NCBI RefSeq assembly: GCF_003344765.1
Contig: NZ_QPMH01000002.1
Location: 248,001 to 312,000 of the forward strand
DNA length: 64,000 bases
Source: Ferruginivarius sediminum
Lineage (GTDB): Bacteria; Pseudomonadota; Alphaproteobacteria; Kiloniellales; Rhodovibrionaceae
Reading direction: 5' to 3'
This document shows, in pieces, positions 52,661 to 62,572 of this stretch. The stretch's first letter is position 1, and each line of letters opens with the position of its first letter. The notes below the pieces were generated by a model, which saw nothing but the letters and a program-made list of their open reading frames with translations, did not search any database and was not told the DNA's origin. A program made the position numbers and the translations under genes.

Positions 52661-53326
52661 ATGTCCGACGACAAGCTCGAACTCGTGAGCTTCCACCTCT
52701 GCCCTTATGTGCAGCGGTCCATCATCGTGCTGCTGGAAAAGGACATTGCGCACAAGCGCACCTACATCGACCTGTCCAACAAGCCGCATTGGTTCCTGGA
52801 GATCTCGCCGCTGGGCAAGGTGCCGGTTCTGCGCGTGGACGACGAGGTGCTGTTCGAATCGGCGGTGATCTGCGAATACCTCGACGAGGTGACGCCGGAT
52901 TCGCTGCTGCCGGTGGAGCCGATCGCCAAGGCCAAGCAGCGCGCGTGGATCGAGTTCGGCTCCAGTCTGTTGAACGAGATTGCCAAGTTCTATTCCGCGC
53001 CGGACGCCGAGACTTTCGAGGAGCGGCGGGCGGAGATCGCCCGGCGGTTCGCCCGCCTGGAAACGGTGCTGGGTGACGGCCCGTTCTTCGACGGGGAGCG
53101 CTTCTCGATGGTCGACGCCGTCTTCGGCCCCGTCTTCCGCTATTTCGACGCCTTCGAGACGGCGGGCGATCTGGGCTTCTTCCAGGATACGCCGAAGGTG
53201 CAGGCCTGGCGCCGCACACTGGCCGGTCATCCGTCCGTCCGGGATGCCGTCGTCGCCGACTTCCCCGAGCGGCTGCTGACGTTCCTGAAAAAGCGGCCCT
53301 CCCATCTGGCGACGCTGCTCCACTGA
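52661..53326 (+). CDS. Glutathione S-transferase family protein
   Basis: 221 residues. The N-terminal thioredoxin-like domain has LVSFHLCPYVQRSIIVLLEK and EISPLGKVPVLRVDDEVLFE-SAVICEYLDEV, the glutathione-binding SAV(I) motif. The C-terminal all-helical domain follows (SMVDAVFGPVFRYFDAFE). Presence of Cys in LCPY suggests an omega/beta-like class with thiol-transferase potential. It follows doxX under a divergent LysR regulator, so a role in electrophile or oxidative stress is inferred. GGAGGATCGAA is the ribosome binding site. A strong bidirectional terminator follows. Confidence 0.95.
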   Translation: MSDDKLELVSFHLCPYVQRSIIVLLEKDIAHKRTYIDLSNKPHWFLEISPLGKVPVLRVDDEVLFESAVICEYLDEVTPDSLLPVEPIAKAKQRAWIEFGSSLLNEIAKFYSAPDAETFEERRAEIARRFARLETVLGDGPFFDGERFSMVDAVFGPVFRYFDAFETAGDLGFFQDTPKVQAWRRTLAGHPSVRDAVVADFPERLLTFLKKRPSHLATLLH

Positions 53327-53354
53327 GCCCGCGCAACCAGCGAAGGCCGATACG

Positions 53355-53395
53355 AAAAGGCCCTGTCCGAGCGCCGGACAGGGCCTTTCTTTTCG
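53355..53395. terminator. Bidirectional terminator after the GST gene
   Basis: A perfect 13-bp stem AAGGCCCTGTCCG (53357-53369) with CGGACAGGGCCTT (53375-53387) and an AGCGC loop is followed by TCTTTTCG, and preceded by AAAA on the other side. It can terminate the gst transcript and also read-through from rplS on the minus strand, although rplS ends 170 bp away. Confidence 0.9.
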
Positions 53396-53564
53396 TCGTG
53401 GCCGAAGCCGTCAGGTCAGCTCAAGCGTGTGACAGCCAGCGCGACGACCGGCTCAGCGCCTTGGAACGCCTTGGCGCCAAGCGCTGGCACAACGAGCCCG
53501 CCGCACCGGACGGGCCGGGCAGCGGGCGTGCAAAGGTCGTGACAGCCGGGCCGGTGGCCGGCGA

Positions 53565-53999
53565 TCAGCGTTTGGCGGCCGGGTTCTTGCCAGCCTTCGC
53601 GGCGGCGCGCTCGGCGGCGGCTTCCTTGGCCGCGGCGCCGGTCGTCTTCTCGGCGATGCGGGCCGCCTTGCCGCGCAGGCCGCGCAGGTAGTACAGCTTC
53701 GCCCGGCGGACGTCGCCGCGGCGCAGAAGCTGGATCGAATCGATGCGCGGCGAATAGAGCGGGAAGATACGCTCGACGCCCTCGCCGTAAGAGATCTTCC
53801 GCACGGTGAACGAGGAGTTCACGCCGCGGTTCTTCTTGGCGATGACGACGCCGTCGAACGCCTGAACACGCTCACGGTTGCCCTCGACCACCTTGACGTT
53901 GACGCGCACCGTGTCGCCGGCGGAGAAGTTCGGAATGGTCTTGCCTTCGCTGAGGCGGTCCATCTCCGCCTTTTCGAGCTCTTGGATAATCGCGTTCAT
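53565..53999 (-). CDS. rplS: 50S ribosomal protein L19
   Basis: 144 residues: core L19 ([79 protein letters not shown]) plus a Ala/Lys-rich C-terminal tail longer than in E. coli (115 residues). It sits at the 30S-50S interface. ATG 53999 overlaps the trmD stop by one base (TGATG). Last gene of the rpsP-rimM-trmD-rplS operon, transcribed leftwards. Confidence 0.98.
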   Translation of the reverse strand: MNAIIQELEKAEMDRLSEGKTIPNFSAGDTVRVNVKVVEGNRERVQAFDGVVIAKKNRGVNSSFTVRKISYGEGVERIFPLYSPRIDSIQLLRRGDVRRAKLYYLRGLRGKAARIAEKTTGAAAKEAAAERAAAKAGKNPAAKR

Positions 54000-54787
54000 C
54001 ACTCGTCGTCCTTCGTCGCCTGGTCGTTCTGTTTCGGCGTTTTCTCCGCGACGTAGCGCGCCCAGAGGTCCGGGCGCCGCGCCTCGGTGATCCGCTCCGC
54101 CTGTTCCCGGCGCCACTGCCGGATCCGCTCGTGATGGCCGGAGAGAAGCACCTCCGGCACCGGGCGGCCCTGCCAGTCGGCCGGGCGTGTGTACTGCGGG
54201 TACTCCAGAAGCCCCCGCTCGAAACTCTCGTCCGTCTCGCTCGCCTCGTTGCCCATCACGCCGGGCAGCAGGCGAACGATCGCGTCCAGCGCCAGCATCG
54301 CCGCGACCTCGCCGCCCGAAAGCACGAAATCGCCGACGCTCAATTCCTGAACGCCGCGGGCCTCCAGCACGCGCTCGTCAACGCCTTCGTAGCGTCCGCA
54401 CAGCAGCGTCAGCCCCGGCTCCGCCGCCAGTTCGCGCACCACGTCCTGGGTCAGGACACGGCCTCGGGGCGACAGGTAAACCACGGGGCCGGGCCGGCCG
54501 GCCACCGATTCCAGCGCCCGGTCAACCACGTCGGGGCGCATCACCATACCTGCGCCGCCCCCGAGCGGCGTATCGTCGACGGAGCGGTGTTTATCGCGCG
54601 CGAAGTCCCGGATGTCCAGGGCTTCCAAACGCCACAGACCGCGCTCAAGCCCTTTGCCAGCCAAGCTGATCCCAAGCGGCCCCGGAAACACCTCCGGGAA
54701 CAGCGTCAGGACCGTTGCCGTCCAGGCCTCGGCACCCTCCGTTGCGGCCCCGGCGCCGGTCGCGCCATCGCTCATCGTCCGCTCCAA
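53999..54787 (-). CDS. trmD: tRNA (guanine37-N1)-methyltransferase
   Basis: About 262 residues, the SPOUT trefoil-knot enzyme that makes m1G37 in tRNAs to prevent frameshifting. Family blocks: [53 protein letters not shown] (SAM-binding knot), [20 protein letters not shown] and the C-terminal [17 protein letters not shown]. An acidic N-terminal extension of about 20 residues precedes the usual start; MSDGATG at 54775 is an alternative start. It overlaps rplS by one base and follows rimM by 61 bp. Confidence 0.97.
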   Translation of the reverse strand: MERTMSDGATGAGAATEGAEAWTATVLTLFPEVFPGPLGISLAGKGLERGLWRLEALDIRDFARDKHRSVDDTPLGGGAGMVMRPDVVDRALESVAGRPGPVVYLSPRGRVLTQDVVRELAAEPGLTLLCGRYEGVDERVLEARGVQELSVGDFVLSGGEVAAMLALDAIVRLLPGVMGNEASETDESFERGLLEYPQYTRPADWQGRPVPEVLLSGHHERIRQWRREQAERITEARRPDLWARYVAEKTPKQNDQATKDDE

Positions 54788-54848
54788 GGCTGCGCTTTAT
54801 GCCCATTCGCAGCCAATTTGTCCACCCCGGGAAGGCTGCCGGGACCGT

Positions 54849-55427
54849 TCAATCGCCTTCCGACCCGTCGTTATCCGCAGCGTTGTCGGCGGGTTCGGGC
54901 TCGCCCACCTCTTCCGGCGGCTCGGCAACGATTCGCCCGGCGGCGAGGTCCACAACGGGAACCGCTTCCCTGGTGAACGGCAGTACCCGCTCGCGCCCCT
55001 TGTCGTCCGCCAGCTCCAGCAGGTCCCCGGCGCCATGGTCGGCGACCGCTACCACCCGGCCCAGCGGCCGGCCCTGGCGGTCCTCCACCGGCAGGCCGAT
55101 CAGGTCGGCGTGGTAGAAGGTGTCCTCTTCTTCCAGCGCCGGCAGCACCGAGCGGTCCACGTAGAGGCGCGTGCCCTTCAGCGCCATCGCCGCGTCGCGG
55201 TCGGCCACGTCCTTCACGGAGGCCAGCACGACGCCCTTGTGGACGCCGTGGATGGTCAGCTCGAAGCGGCGGCGCCCGGCCTCGTCCTCGACGGGGCCAT
55301 AGGCGCCGACATCCTCCGCCTGCTCCGTGAACGGCTTGATGCGCAGCATGCCGCGCACGCCGTGGGCGCCGACGACGACGCCCAGGCAGACCCGCTGGCC
55401 GACATCCTGTTTCGCCGGTGGGGCCAT
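54849..55427 (-). CDS. rimM: Ribosome maturation factor RimM
   Basis: 192 residues: N-terminal RimM domain (VCLGVVVGAHGVRGMLRIKP, KGTRLYVDRSVLPALEEED) and C-terminal PRC barrel (FYHADLIGLPVEDRQGRPLG through VPVVDLAAGRIVAEPPEE). It binds S19 and assists 16S head maturation. The tail is acidic (EPADNAADNDGSEGD), unlike the shorter E. coli protein. Its start is 33 bp after the rpsP stop, in the same operon. Confidence 0.97.
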   Translation of the reverse strand: MAPPAKQDVGQRVCLGVVVGAHGVRGMLRIKPFTEQAEDVGAYGPVEDEAGRRRFELTIHGVHKGVVLASVKDVADRDAAMALKGTRLYVDRSVLPALEEEDTFYHADLIGLPVEDRQGRPLGRVVAVADHGAGDLLELADDKGRERVLPFTREAVPVVDLAAGRIVAEPPEEVGEPEPADNAADNDGSEGD

Positions 55428-55460
55428 ACCGTCCTCGCCGCCGCTGGCTTGAGCGGGCGC

Positions 55461-55904
55461 TTACTCGCTCTGGGCCGTCTCTTCGCCGCCGCCCTCGGCC
55501 GCCTCGGCGCTCTCGTCAGCCGCCCCGGCGGTTTCCTCGGCTTCCTTCGCGGCGGCCTCGGCCTCGGCCTTGCGCTTGGCTTCCTCGGCGGCGCGCTCCT
55601 GCGCCTTCGCTTTCGGCTGGTTCTTCTTCGTCTGTTTCGGAACGTCGCGCGCCGGCATCAGCTCAGCCTGGGTCAGCAGGCGATGCACCCGGTCCGTCGG
55701 CTTCGCGCCCTGCTCCAGCCAGTACTTGGCCCGCTCGGCATTGATCCGGTAGCGCTCCGGGTTGTCGGGCGCCACGATCGGGTTGAAGAAGCCCAGCCGC
55801 TCGATGAAGCGGCCGTCGCGCGGGGAGCGCGTATCCGCCACCACGATACGGTAGAACGGCCGCTTCTTGGCGCCGCCGCGGGCCAGTCGAATCGCAAGAG
55901 CCAT
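55461..55904 (-). CDS. rpsP: 30S ribosomal protein S16
   Basis: 147 residues. The S16 core ([58 protein letters not shown]) occupies the first 85 residues. The remaining 60 residues form an Ala/Glu/Lys-rich extension, predicted helical, common in alphaproteobacterial S16 but absent in E. coli (82 residues). First gene of the ribosomal operon after ffh, with ffh about 75 bp upstream on the same strand. Confidence 0.97.
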   Translation of the reverse strand: MALAIRLARGGAKKRPFYRIVVADTRSPRDGRFIERLGFFNPIVAPDNPERYRINAERAKYWLEQGAKPTDRVHRLLTQAELMPARDVPKQTKKNQPKAKAQERAAEEAKRKAEAEAAAKEAEETAGAADESAEAAEGGGEETAQSE

Positions 55905-55980
55905 CGTCGTCCTTCTCTCTTCCTTCGTCGGCGTATGCTGTTATTGCCTGTATTCCAGTCGTATTGGCGGCGGGCCTCGC

Positions 55981-57399
55981 TCAGCCCCGGCCGCCCGGGA
56001 AACCGCCAGGAAAGCCGCCGCCGGGCATCCCGCCGCCCGGCATGCCGCCACCGCCGCCGCCCATGCCGGGCAGGCCGTGGCGCATCAGGCCCTTCTTTCC
56101 CATCTTCTTGACGCGCTTCATCATGCGCTGCGCCTCGGTGAACTGCTTCAAAAGCTTGTTCACGTCCTGCACCGTGGTACCGGAGCCGCGCGCGATGCGC
56201 TGTTTGCGCGACGCCTTGATAATCTCCGGCCGGCGCCGCTCGTTCTTCGTCATCGAGGAGATGATCGCGAGCTGGCGGCCGATGGCCTTCTCGTCGAACT
56301 GGGCGTTCTTGACCTGCTTGCCCATCTTGCCGAGCCCCGGGATCATGCCCATCAGCTCCTGCATGCCGCCCATCTTTTGAAGCTGGCGGAATTGCTGGGC
56401 CAGGTCGTCCAGGTCGAACTTGCCCTTCTCCAGCTTCTTCTGGAGCTTCTGCGCCTGCTCTTCCTCGAACGACTCCTGCGCCTTCTCGACCAGCGAGACG
56501 ACGTCGCCCATGCCCAGGATGCGATTGGCGATCCGGTCCGGGTGGAAAGCCTCCAGCGCGTCCAGTTTCTCGCCCACGCCGATCAGCTTGATCGGCCGGC
56601 CCGTCACCTGCCGCATCGACAGCGCCGCGCCGCCGCGCGCGTCGCCGTCCACGCGGGTAAGGACGATGCCGGTCAGCTCGACCGCCTCCTGGAAGTTCTG
56701 CGCCGTCGTCACCGCGTCCTGGCCGGTCATGGAGTCGGCGACCAGCAGCGTTTCCGAGGGCTTCGCCGCGGCCTCGACCTCCTTGACCTCGTCCATCAGT
56801 TCCTGGTCGATGGACAGGCGGCCGGCGGTGTCCAGCAGCACGACGTCGTAGCCTTCCAGCGCCGCCTTCTGCAGGGCGCGCTTGGCGATGGCCTTCGGCG
56901 GCTCGCCCGGAACGTTGTCCAGCGTGTCGACGCCCACCTGCCAGCCAAGCTGGCGCAACTGGTCCTGCGCGGCCGGACGACGGACGTCCAGCGAGGCCAT
57001 CAGGACCTTCTGCTTCTGCTTTTCCTTCAGGCGCTTGGCGATCTTGCCGGTCGTCGTCGTCTTGCCGGAGCCCTGCAGGCCCACCAGCATGATCGCCGTC
57101 GGCGGTTCCTTGCGAAGCTGGATCTCCGACTGCTCGCCGCCCAGCATCTCCGCCAGGCGGTCGTGCACGATCTTGACGACCTGCTGACCGGGCGTGACCG
57201 AGCGCAGCACCTCCTGCCCGACCGCGCGCTCGCGCAGGTCGGCGACGAACTGCTTGACGACCGGCAGGGCGACGTCCGCCTCCAACAGCGCCACGCGCAC
57301 CTCGCGCAGCGCGTTGTCGACATCCTTCTCGTTGAGGGTGCCGACCTTGCTCAGCCCCTCGAAGACCTTGCCGAGACGTTCCTGTAAGCTGTCGAACAT
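55981..57399 (-). CDS. ffh: Signal recognition particle protein Ffh
   Basis: 472 residues, SRP54 GTPase. Domains: N helical bundle (MFDSLQERLGKVFEGLSKVG), G domain with P-loop GLQGSGKTTTTGKIAKRL, DTAGRLSIDQELMDE, and TRVDGDARGGAALS, and a Met-rich M domain (MGGMQELMGMIPGLGKMGKQ, then LLKQFTEAQRMMKRVKKMG) that binds signal sequences and 4.5S RNA. The C terminus is Gly/Pro/Met-rich (PGMGGGGGGMPGGGMPGG). It works with FtsY, which is encoded divergently about 2.5 kb away. It heads the rpsP operon. Confidence 0.99.
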   Translation of the reverse strand: MFDSLQERLGKVFEGLSKVGTLNEKDVDNALREVRVALLEADVALPVVKQFVADLRERAVGQEVLRSVTPGQQVVKIVHDRLAEMLGGEQSEIQLRKEPPTAIMLVGLQGSGKTTTTGKIAKRLKEKQKQKVLMASLDVRRPAAQDQLRQLGWQVGVDTLDNVPGEPPKAIAKRALQKAALEGYDVVLLDTAGRLSIDQELMDEVKEVEAAAKPSETLLVADSMTGQDAVTTAQNFQEAVELTGIVLTRVDGDARGGAALSMRQVTGRPIKLIGVGEKLDALEAFHPDRIANRILGMGDVVSLVEKAQESFEEEQAQKLQKKLEKGKFDLDDLAQQFRQLQKMGGMQELMGMIPGLGKMGKQVKNAQFDEKAIGRQLAIISSMTKNERRRPEIIKASRKQRIARGSGTTVQDVNKLLKQFTEAQRMMKRVKKMGKKGLMRHGLPGMGGGGGGMPGGGMPGGGFPGGFPGGRG

Positions 57400-57721
57400 C
57401 AGCCCGCTTTCGTATCCCTGTGCCGCCGGACGATTTCATGGCCCGGGGCGCCGAACCAAACACCATTGCCGCCAGTGCGCGAACCCTCGCGGACTGACGG
57501 AGCTTCCCCGCCGCATGCGGTTACTCGGAAGCCGGGATCTCTCCCTGTCGGGAATTTGGTCGCGCGGAACTTACGGCGCCAGGGGTGGGGCGTCAAGTGG
57601 GTGGGATATTGCCAAGAACAGTCAATCATGCCGGGCGCCCCCGCCCACTGCACTCCGTGCCCATCTGTCATGCCCGCGGACGTGTAGACACCCTGCCCCA
57701 CCTCCCCATATAACCCGCACC
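57400..57721. other. Divergent gap between ffh and dapF
   Basis: 322 bp with no credible gene on either strand. Its sequence is less GC-biased by codon position than genes. It must hold both promoters; I did not recognise clear hexamers, a 4.5S-like RNA or a terminator. dapF lacks a good Shine-Dalgarno at ATG 57722 (CATATAACCCGCACC). Confidence 0.5.
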
Positions 57722-58570
57722 ATGCAGAACGCGCGCGGGCGGCCATTTATCAAGATGCACGGGCTGGGCAACGACTTTGTGGTCGTCGATGCCCGACGGG
57801 AGCCGTTCGACCTCGATGCCGGGGCGGCGCGGCGGATTGCCGACCGGCGCGAGGGGGTCGGCTGCGATCAGGTGATCGTGATGGAGCCGCCGCGAGATCC
57901 GTGCGCAAATGTATTCATGCGTATTCGTAACGCCGACGGCAGCGAGGTCGCGGCCTGCGGCAACGCCACCCGCTGCGTCGCCGCCCGCGTCATGACCGAG
58001 CGTGAGACGCGCGAGGTGACGGTGGAGACGCTGGCCGGCCTGTTGCACGCGAAGCACGCGGCCGAGGGCAAGGTCGCCGTCGACATGGGCGCGGCGCGCC
58101 TCGACTGGAACGAGATCCCGCTGGCGCGGGAGATGGACACGCTTCACCTGGGCCTGGAGGCCGATGGGCTGCGCGATCCCGTGGCCGTGTCGGTCGGCAA
58201 TCCGCACGCGGTGTTCTTCGTCGACGATGCCGAGGCGGTGGAGCTTGAGCGAGTGGGCCCGGAACTGGAGTACGACGCGCTGTTCCCCGAGCGTGCCAAC
58301 ATCTCGGCCGCGCAGGTGCTGGACAGCACGCACATCCGGTTGCGGGTGTGGGAGCGCGGCGCCGGCATCACCCGCGCCTGCGGCACCGCCGCCTGCGCCA
58401 CGGCGGTGGCGGCGGTCCGGCGGGAACTGACGGAACGCAAGGTCACCATTGCCCTTGACGGCGGCGAGCTTGGCCTCGAATGGCGGGCCGGGGACGGCCA
58501 CGTCATCATGACCGGCCCGGTCGCCGAGAGTTTCACCGGCACATTGAACGGGAGCCTTCTGGCGGCATGA
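57722..58570 (+). CDS. dapF: Diaminopimelate epimerase
   Basis: 282 residues, converts L,L- to meso-diaminopimelate for lysine and peptidoglycan synthesis. Two catalytic cysteines are visible: Cys79 (VAACGNATRCVA) and Cys220 (RACGTAACATAV). The N-terminal block IKMHGLGNDFVVVDARREPF is the family start. Its stop overlaps the mtaB start by 4 nt (ATGA), so dapF-mtaB-ftsY is an operon. The dapF-mtaB-ftsY order is common in alphaproteobacteria. Confidence 0.98.
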   Translation: MQNARGRPFIKMHGLGNDFVVVDARREPFDLDAGAARRIADRREGVGCDQVIVMEPPRDPCANVFMRIRNADGSEVAACGNATRCVAARVMTERETREVTVETLAGLLHAKHAAEGKVAVDMGAARLDWNEIPLAREMDTLHLGLEADGLRDPVAVSVGNPHAVFFVDDAEAVELERVGPELEYDALFPERANISAAQVLDSTHIRLRVWERGAGITRACGTAACATAVAAVRRELTERKVTIALDGGELGLEWRAGDGHVIMTGPVAESFTGTLNGSLLAA

Positions 58571-59886
58571 CCGTCGCAACCCGCAACCGCGAAGCACAAC
58601 ACAACGACGGCGCGGACCAGACGGGCGCGGCCGAGCCGAGGGTCATCACCTTCGGCTGCCGGCTGAATGCCTACGAGTCCGAGGTCATGCTGCGCCAGGC
58701 GCGCGCCGCCGGGCTGGGCGAGGCGGTCATCGTCAACACCTGCGCCGTCACCGCCGAGGCCGAGCGCCAGGCCCGGCAGGCGATCCGCAAGGCCAAGCGC
58801 GAGAACCCCGAGGCCGAGATCGTCGTCGCCGGCTGCGCCGCGCAGCTCGATCCCGACGGCTTCGCCGCCATGCCGGAGGTCGGGCGCGTGCTGGGCAACG
58901 AGGCGAAGCTGCGCCCGGACAGCTATGCGCCGGACCACGCGGGCAAGATCGTCGTCGACGACATCATGGAGGCGCGGGAGACCGCCTCCCACCTACTTGG
59001 CGGTTTCGAGACCCGGACCCGCGCCTTCGTGCAGATTCAGCAGGGCTGCGACCACCGCTGCACCTTCTGCATCATCCCTTACGCGCGCGGCAACAACCGC
59101 TCCGTGCCGGTGGGCGAGCTGGTGCGGCAGGTGCGCCTCCTGGTCGAGAACGGGGTGCGCGAGGTGGTGTTGACCGGCGTCGATATCACCGACTACGGCA
59201 AGGACTTGCCGGGCCAGCCGACGCTGGGGCAGCTCAGCCGCCGATTGCTGTCGCTGGTGCCGGACCTGCCGCGCCTGCGGCTGTCGTCGGTCGATCCGGT
59301 GGAGCTGGATGACGACGTTTACCGGCTGCTGGCGGACGAGCCGCGCTTGATGCCGCACCTGCACCTGTCGTTGCAGGCGGGCGACGACCTGATCCTGAAG
59401 CGGATGAAGCGCCGGCACCTGATGGCGGACGCGCGGTCGATGGTGACGCGGGCACGGCGGATGCGCCCCGATGTCGTCTTCGGCGCCGATCTGATCGCCG
59501 GCTTTCCGACGGAGAGCGACGCGGCATTCGAGAACACTCTGGCGGCGGTGGCGGAACTGGACCTGACGTTCCTGCACGTCTTCCCGTATTCGGAGCGCCC
59601 CGGCACGCCCGCCGCGCGCATGCCGGCGGTGGAGAAGGCCGTGCGCAAGGCCCGCGCCGCCAAACTGCGCGAGAAGGGAGCCGAGGCGGTGCGCCGCTTC
59701 CTGGATGCCAGCGTCGGATCGACGGCAAGCGTGTTGCTGGAAGAAGCGGACGAGGCGGGGCGCATGAAGGGCCGCACCGAGCATTTCGCCCCGGTCCGGG
59801 TGGCCGGCGGACAGGTTGGCGAGGCCGTGCGGGTCCGCATCACGGGGATCGAGGAGAACCATCTTGTGGCCGAAGCGCTGGCGTAA
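58567..59886 (+). CDS. mtaB: tRNA t6A37 methylthiotransferase MtaB
   Basis: 439 residues of the radical-SAM methylthiotransferase family. The N-terminal UPF0004 domain has cysteines in TFGCRLNAYESEVM, NTCAVTAEAER and VAGCAAQLD. The radical-SAM cluster is CDHRCTFCIIPYARGNN (CxxxCxxC). A TRAM domain forms the C terminus. MtaB adds the 2-methylthio group to t6A37 in tRNAs decoding ANN codons. It overlaps dapF by 4 nt and ftsY by 23 nt. Confidence 0.97.
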   Translation: MTVATRNREAQHNDGADQTGAAEPRVITFGCRLNAYESEVMLRQARAAGLGEAVIVNTCAVTAEAERQARQAIRKAKRENPEAEIVVAGCAAQLDPDGFAAMPEVGRVLGNEAKLRPDSYAPDHAGKIVVDDIMEARETASHLLGGFETRTRAFVQIQQGCDHRCTFCIIPYARGNNRSVPVGELVRQVRLLVENGVREVVLTGVDITDYGKDLPGQPTLGQLSRRLLSLVPDLPRLRLSSVDPVELDDDVYRLLADEPRLMPHLHLSLQAGDDLILKRMKRRHLMADARSMVTRARRMRPDVVFGADLIAGFPTESDAAFENTLAAVAELDLTFLHVFPYSERPGTPAARMPAVEKAVRKARAAKLREKGAEAVRRFLDASVGSTASVLLEEADEAGRMKGRTEHFAPVRVAGGQVGEAVRVRITGIEENHLVAEALA

Positions 59887-60958
59887 GAAATCCGGGCAGG
59901 AGCAACCCGGCGAGGCGGCGGCGGAGCCGCGATCCGCCGAGGCGGCCGAGATCGCGGAAGACGCGCCGTCGGACCCGCCCCCGGAACAGCGGGATGCCGC
60001 GCCGGCCGCCGGCGACGTCGGGAACGGCAAGCGCGAGGGCTGGCTCAGCCGCATGCGCAAGGGCCTGTCGCGCTCGTCCGGCAAGCTGGGCGACGGCATC
60101 GGCGCCATCTTCACCAAGCGCAAGCTGGATGACGCGGCGCTGGAGGAGCTTGAGGAACTTTTGATCTCCGCCGACCTGGGCGTCTCCACGGCGGCCAAGA
60201 TGACGGCGGGCCTGGCGAAGGAGCGCTTCGACAAGGAGGTCGATCCGCAGGAGGTACGCGCCGCCCTGGCCGAGCAGGTGGCGGAGCGGCTGGAACCGGT
60301 GGCGAAGCCGCTGGACCTCGACGGCAGCCGCAAGCCGCACGTCGTCCTCGTCGTCGGCGTCAACGGCAGCGGCAAGACGACCACCATCGGCAAGCTGGCG
60401 AAGCAATGGGCCGACGCGGGGCACAAGGTGCATCTGGCCGCCGGCGATACCTTCCGCGCCGCCGCGGTGGAACAACTCCAGATCTGGGGACAGCGCACCG
60501 GCGCCCCCGTGACCGCGCGGGATACTGGCGCCGATGCCGCCGGGCTTGCCTACGACGCCCTGCAACAGGCACAGCGCGAGGGCGCGGACGTCCTGCTGGT
60601 CGATACGGCGGGACGGCTGCACAACAAGGCCAACCTGATGGCCGAGTTGCAGAAGATCGTGCGCGTGCTGAAAAAGCTGGACGACAGCGCGCCGCACGAC
60701 GTGCTGCTGGTGCTGGACGCCACCATCGGCCAGAACGCGGTGCAGCAGGTGCAGACCTTCAAGGAACTGGTGAACGTCACCGGCCTTGTGGTCACCAAGC
60801 TGGACGGCTCGGCGCGCGGCGGCGTACTTGTGGCCCTGGCCGACAGGTTCGGCCTGCCGGTGCACGCCATCGGCGTCGGCGAGTCGGCGGAGGACATGCG
60901 CCCCTTCTCCGCCCGCGCCTTCGCCCGCGCCCTGGTGGGACTGGACCCAGAGGAGTAA
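59864..60958 (+). CDS. ftsY: Signal recognition particle receptor FtsY
   Basis: 364 residues. An acidic, Glu/Ala/Pro-rich N terminus (about 1-60) is followed by the NG domain: WLSRMRKGLSRSSGKLGDGI, P-loop VVGVNGSGKTTTIGKLAKQW, AGDTFRAAAVEQLQIW, VDTAGRLHNKANLMAELQK and TKLDGSARGGVLVALA. It receives Ffh-bound nascent chains at the membrane. The start is most likely TTG 59864 inside the end of mtaB, with GAGGAGAACCATC upstream, giving M-WPKRWRKKSGQ; a basic N-terminal helix typical of FtsY. It is the third gene of the dapF operon. Confidence 0.96.
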   Translation: MWPKRWRKKSGQEQPGEAAAEPRSAEAAEIAEDAPSDPPPEQRDAAPAAGDVGNGKREGWLSRMRKGLSRSSGKLGDGIGAIFTKRKLDDAALEELEELLISADLGVSTAAKMTAGLAKERFDKEVDPQEVRAALAEQVAERLEPVAKPLDLDGSRKPHVVLVVGVNGSGKTTTIGKLAKQWADAGHKVHLAAGDTFRAAAVEQLQIWGQRTGAPVTARDTGADAAGLAYDALQQAQREGADVLLVDTAGRLHNKANLMAELQKIVRVLKKLDDSAPHDVLLVLDATIGQNAVQQVQTFKELVNVTGLVVTKLDGSARGGVLVALADRFGLPVHAIGVGESAEDMRPFSARAFARALVGLDPEE

Positions 60959-61068
60959 GCCGCGCGCGGCCTGTCTTCGCCCCGTTGTGGCGGAGTTTGT
61001 GCTGACTATGTTACTAGCTGCGCGCCCGGCATGCCGTATTCCAAGCGGCATGCGTTCGAAGGAAGAGG

Positions 61069-62493
61069 ATGACAGAGACGATGAGCCAGCCGCGAACGCT
61101 GTTCGACAAGATCTGGGACAATCACGTGGTCGAGCGCCGGGACGATGGGACCTGCCTGCTCTACATCGACCGGCACCTCGTGCACGAGGTCACCAGCCCA
61201 CAGGCGTTCGAAGGGCTGCGCATGGCCGGCCGCAAGGTGCGCCGGCCCGACGCGACGCTGGCCGTGGCTGACCATAACGTGCCCACCGCTCACCGCGAGA
61301 AGGGCATCGCGGAAGAGGACAGCCGCATCCAGGTCGAGACGCTGGAGAAGAACTGCCGCGAGTTCGGCGTCGAGATGTACGGCATGGACGATCCGCGCCA
61401 GGGCATTGTCCATATCATCGGCCCGGAGCAGGGCATGACCCAGCCGGGCATGACCATCGTCTGCGGCGACAGTCACACTTCGACGCACGGCGCCTTCGGG
61501 GCGCTGGCTTTCGGCATCGGTACCAGCGAGGTGGAACACGTCCTGGCCACGCAGACGCTGATCCAGCGGCCCGCGAAGAACATGCGCGTCACCGTCGACG
61601 GCAAGCGTCCCATCGGCACGACGGCGAAGGACCTGATCCTGGCCATCATCGGCAAGATCGGTACCGCCGGCGGCACCGGCCACGTGATCGAATACGCCGG
61701 CGAGGCTATCCGGGAACTGTCCATGGCCGGACGAATGACGGTCTGCAACATGTCAATCGAGGCGGGGGCCCGGGCCGGCATGATCGCGCCCGACGAGACG
61801 ACGTTCGAGTACCTGAAGGGCCGCCCGATGGCGCCAAAGGCCGGCAACTGGGAGCAGGCGCTGGAAGTCTGGCGCGGGCTGCCGTCCGATCCGGGCGCGC
61901 ATTACGACAAGGAGGTCACGCTGCACGCCAGCGAGATCGAGCCGCAGGTGACCTGGGGCACCAGCCCGCAGGACGTGCTGCCGGTCTCGGGCGCGATTCC
62001 GAACCCGGCCGACGCGCGGGACGACGGGCAGCGTCGGGCGATAGAGCGCGCGCTGGAGTACATGGGGCTGACGCCGGGCGCGAAGCTGACCGACGTGAAG
62101 CTGGACAAGGTGTTCATCGGCTCCTGCACCAATGGCCGGATCGAGGATCTGCGCGAGGTCGCCAAGGTCGTCGGCGGCCGGCACGTCGCCGACGGTGTGC
62201 ACGCCATGATCGTTCCCGGCTCCGGCCTGGTGAAGGAGCAGGCGGAGGAAGAGGGCCTGGACAAGGTCTTCGTCGAGGCCGGCTTCGACTGGCGCGACGC
62301 GGGCTGTTCCATGTGTCTGGCGATGAACGCCGACCGCTTGCAGCCGGGCGAGCGTTGCGCCTCCACCTCGAACCGCAACTTCGAGGGCCGGCAGGGCCGC
62401 GGCGGCCGCACCCACCTGATGAGCCCCGCGATGGCCGCGGCGGCCGCGCTGACCGGGCACATCACCGACGTGCGGGAACTGGCATCGTCTTGA
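61069..62493 (+). CDS. leuC: 3-isopropylmalate dehydratase large subunit
   Basis: 474 residues, aconitase superfamily, isomerises 2- to 3-isopropylmalate in leucine synthesis. The 4Fe-4S cysteines are in [14 protein letters not shown] and [14 protein letters not shown]. Other blocks are [20 protein letters not shown] and [23 protein letters not shown] 61069 follows GGAAGAGG closely; ATG 61081 ([12 protein letters not shown]) is the classical start. leuD follows 79 bp later, forming the enzyme's second subunit. leuB is not in the window. Confidence 0.98.
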   Translation: MTETMSQPRTLFDKIWDNHVVERRDDGTCLLYIDRHLVHEVTSPQAFEGLRMAGRKVRRPDATLAVADHNVPTAHREKGIAEEDSRIQVETLEKNCREFGVEMYGMDDPRQGIVHIIGPEQGMTQPGMTIVCGDSHTSTHGAFGALAFGIGTSEVEHVLATQTLIQRPAKNMRVTVDGKRPIGTTAKDLILAIIGKIGTAGGTGHVIEYAGEAIRELSMAGRMTVCNMSIEAGARAGMIAPDETTFEYLKGRPMAPKAGNWEQALEVWRGLPSDPGAHYDKEVTLHASEIEPQVTWGTSPQDVLPVSGAIPNPADARDDGQRRAIERALEYMGLTPGAKLTDVKLDKVFIGSCTNGRIEDLREVAKVVGGRHVADGVHAMIVPGSGLVKEQAEEEGLDKVFVEAGFDWRDAGCSMCLAMNADRLQPGERCASTSNRNFEGRQGRGGRTHLMSPAMAAAAALTGHITDVRELASS

Positions 62494-62572
62494 GCGTCCG
62501 CCGAGTTGGCCACGTTCCAGCCTGGAGCGGGACCCTCAGCGAAGACCAGAACAAGTGACGAGATCGGGACAC

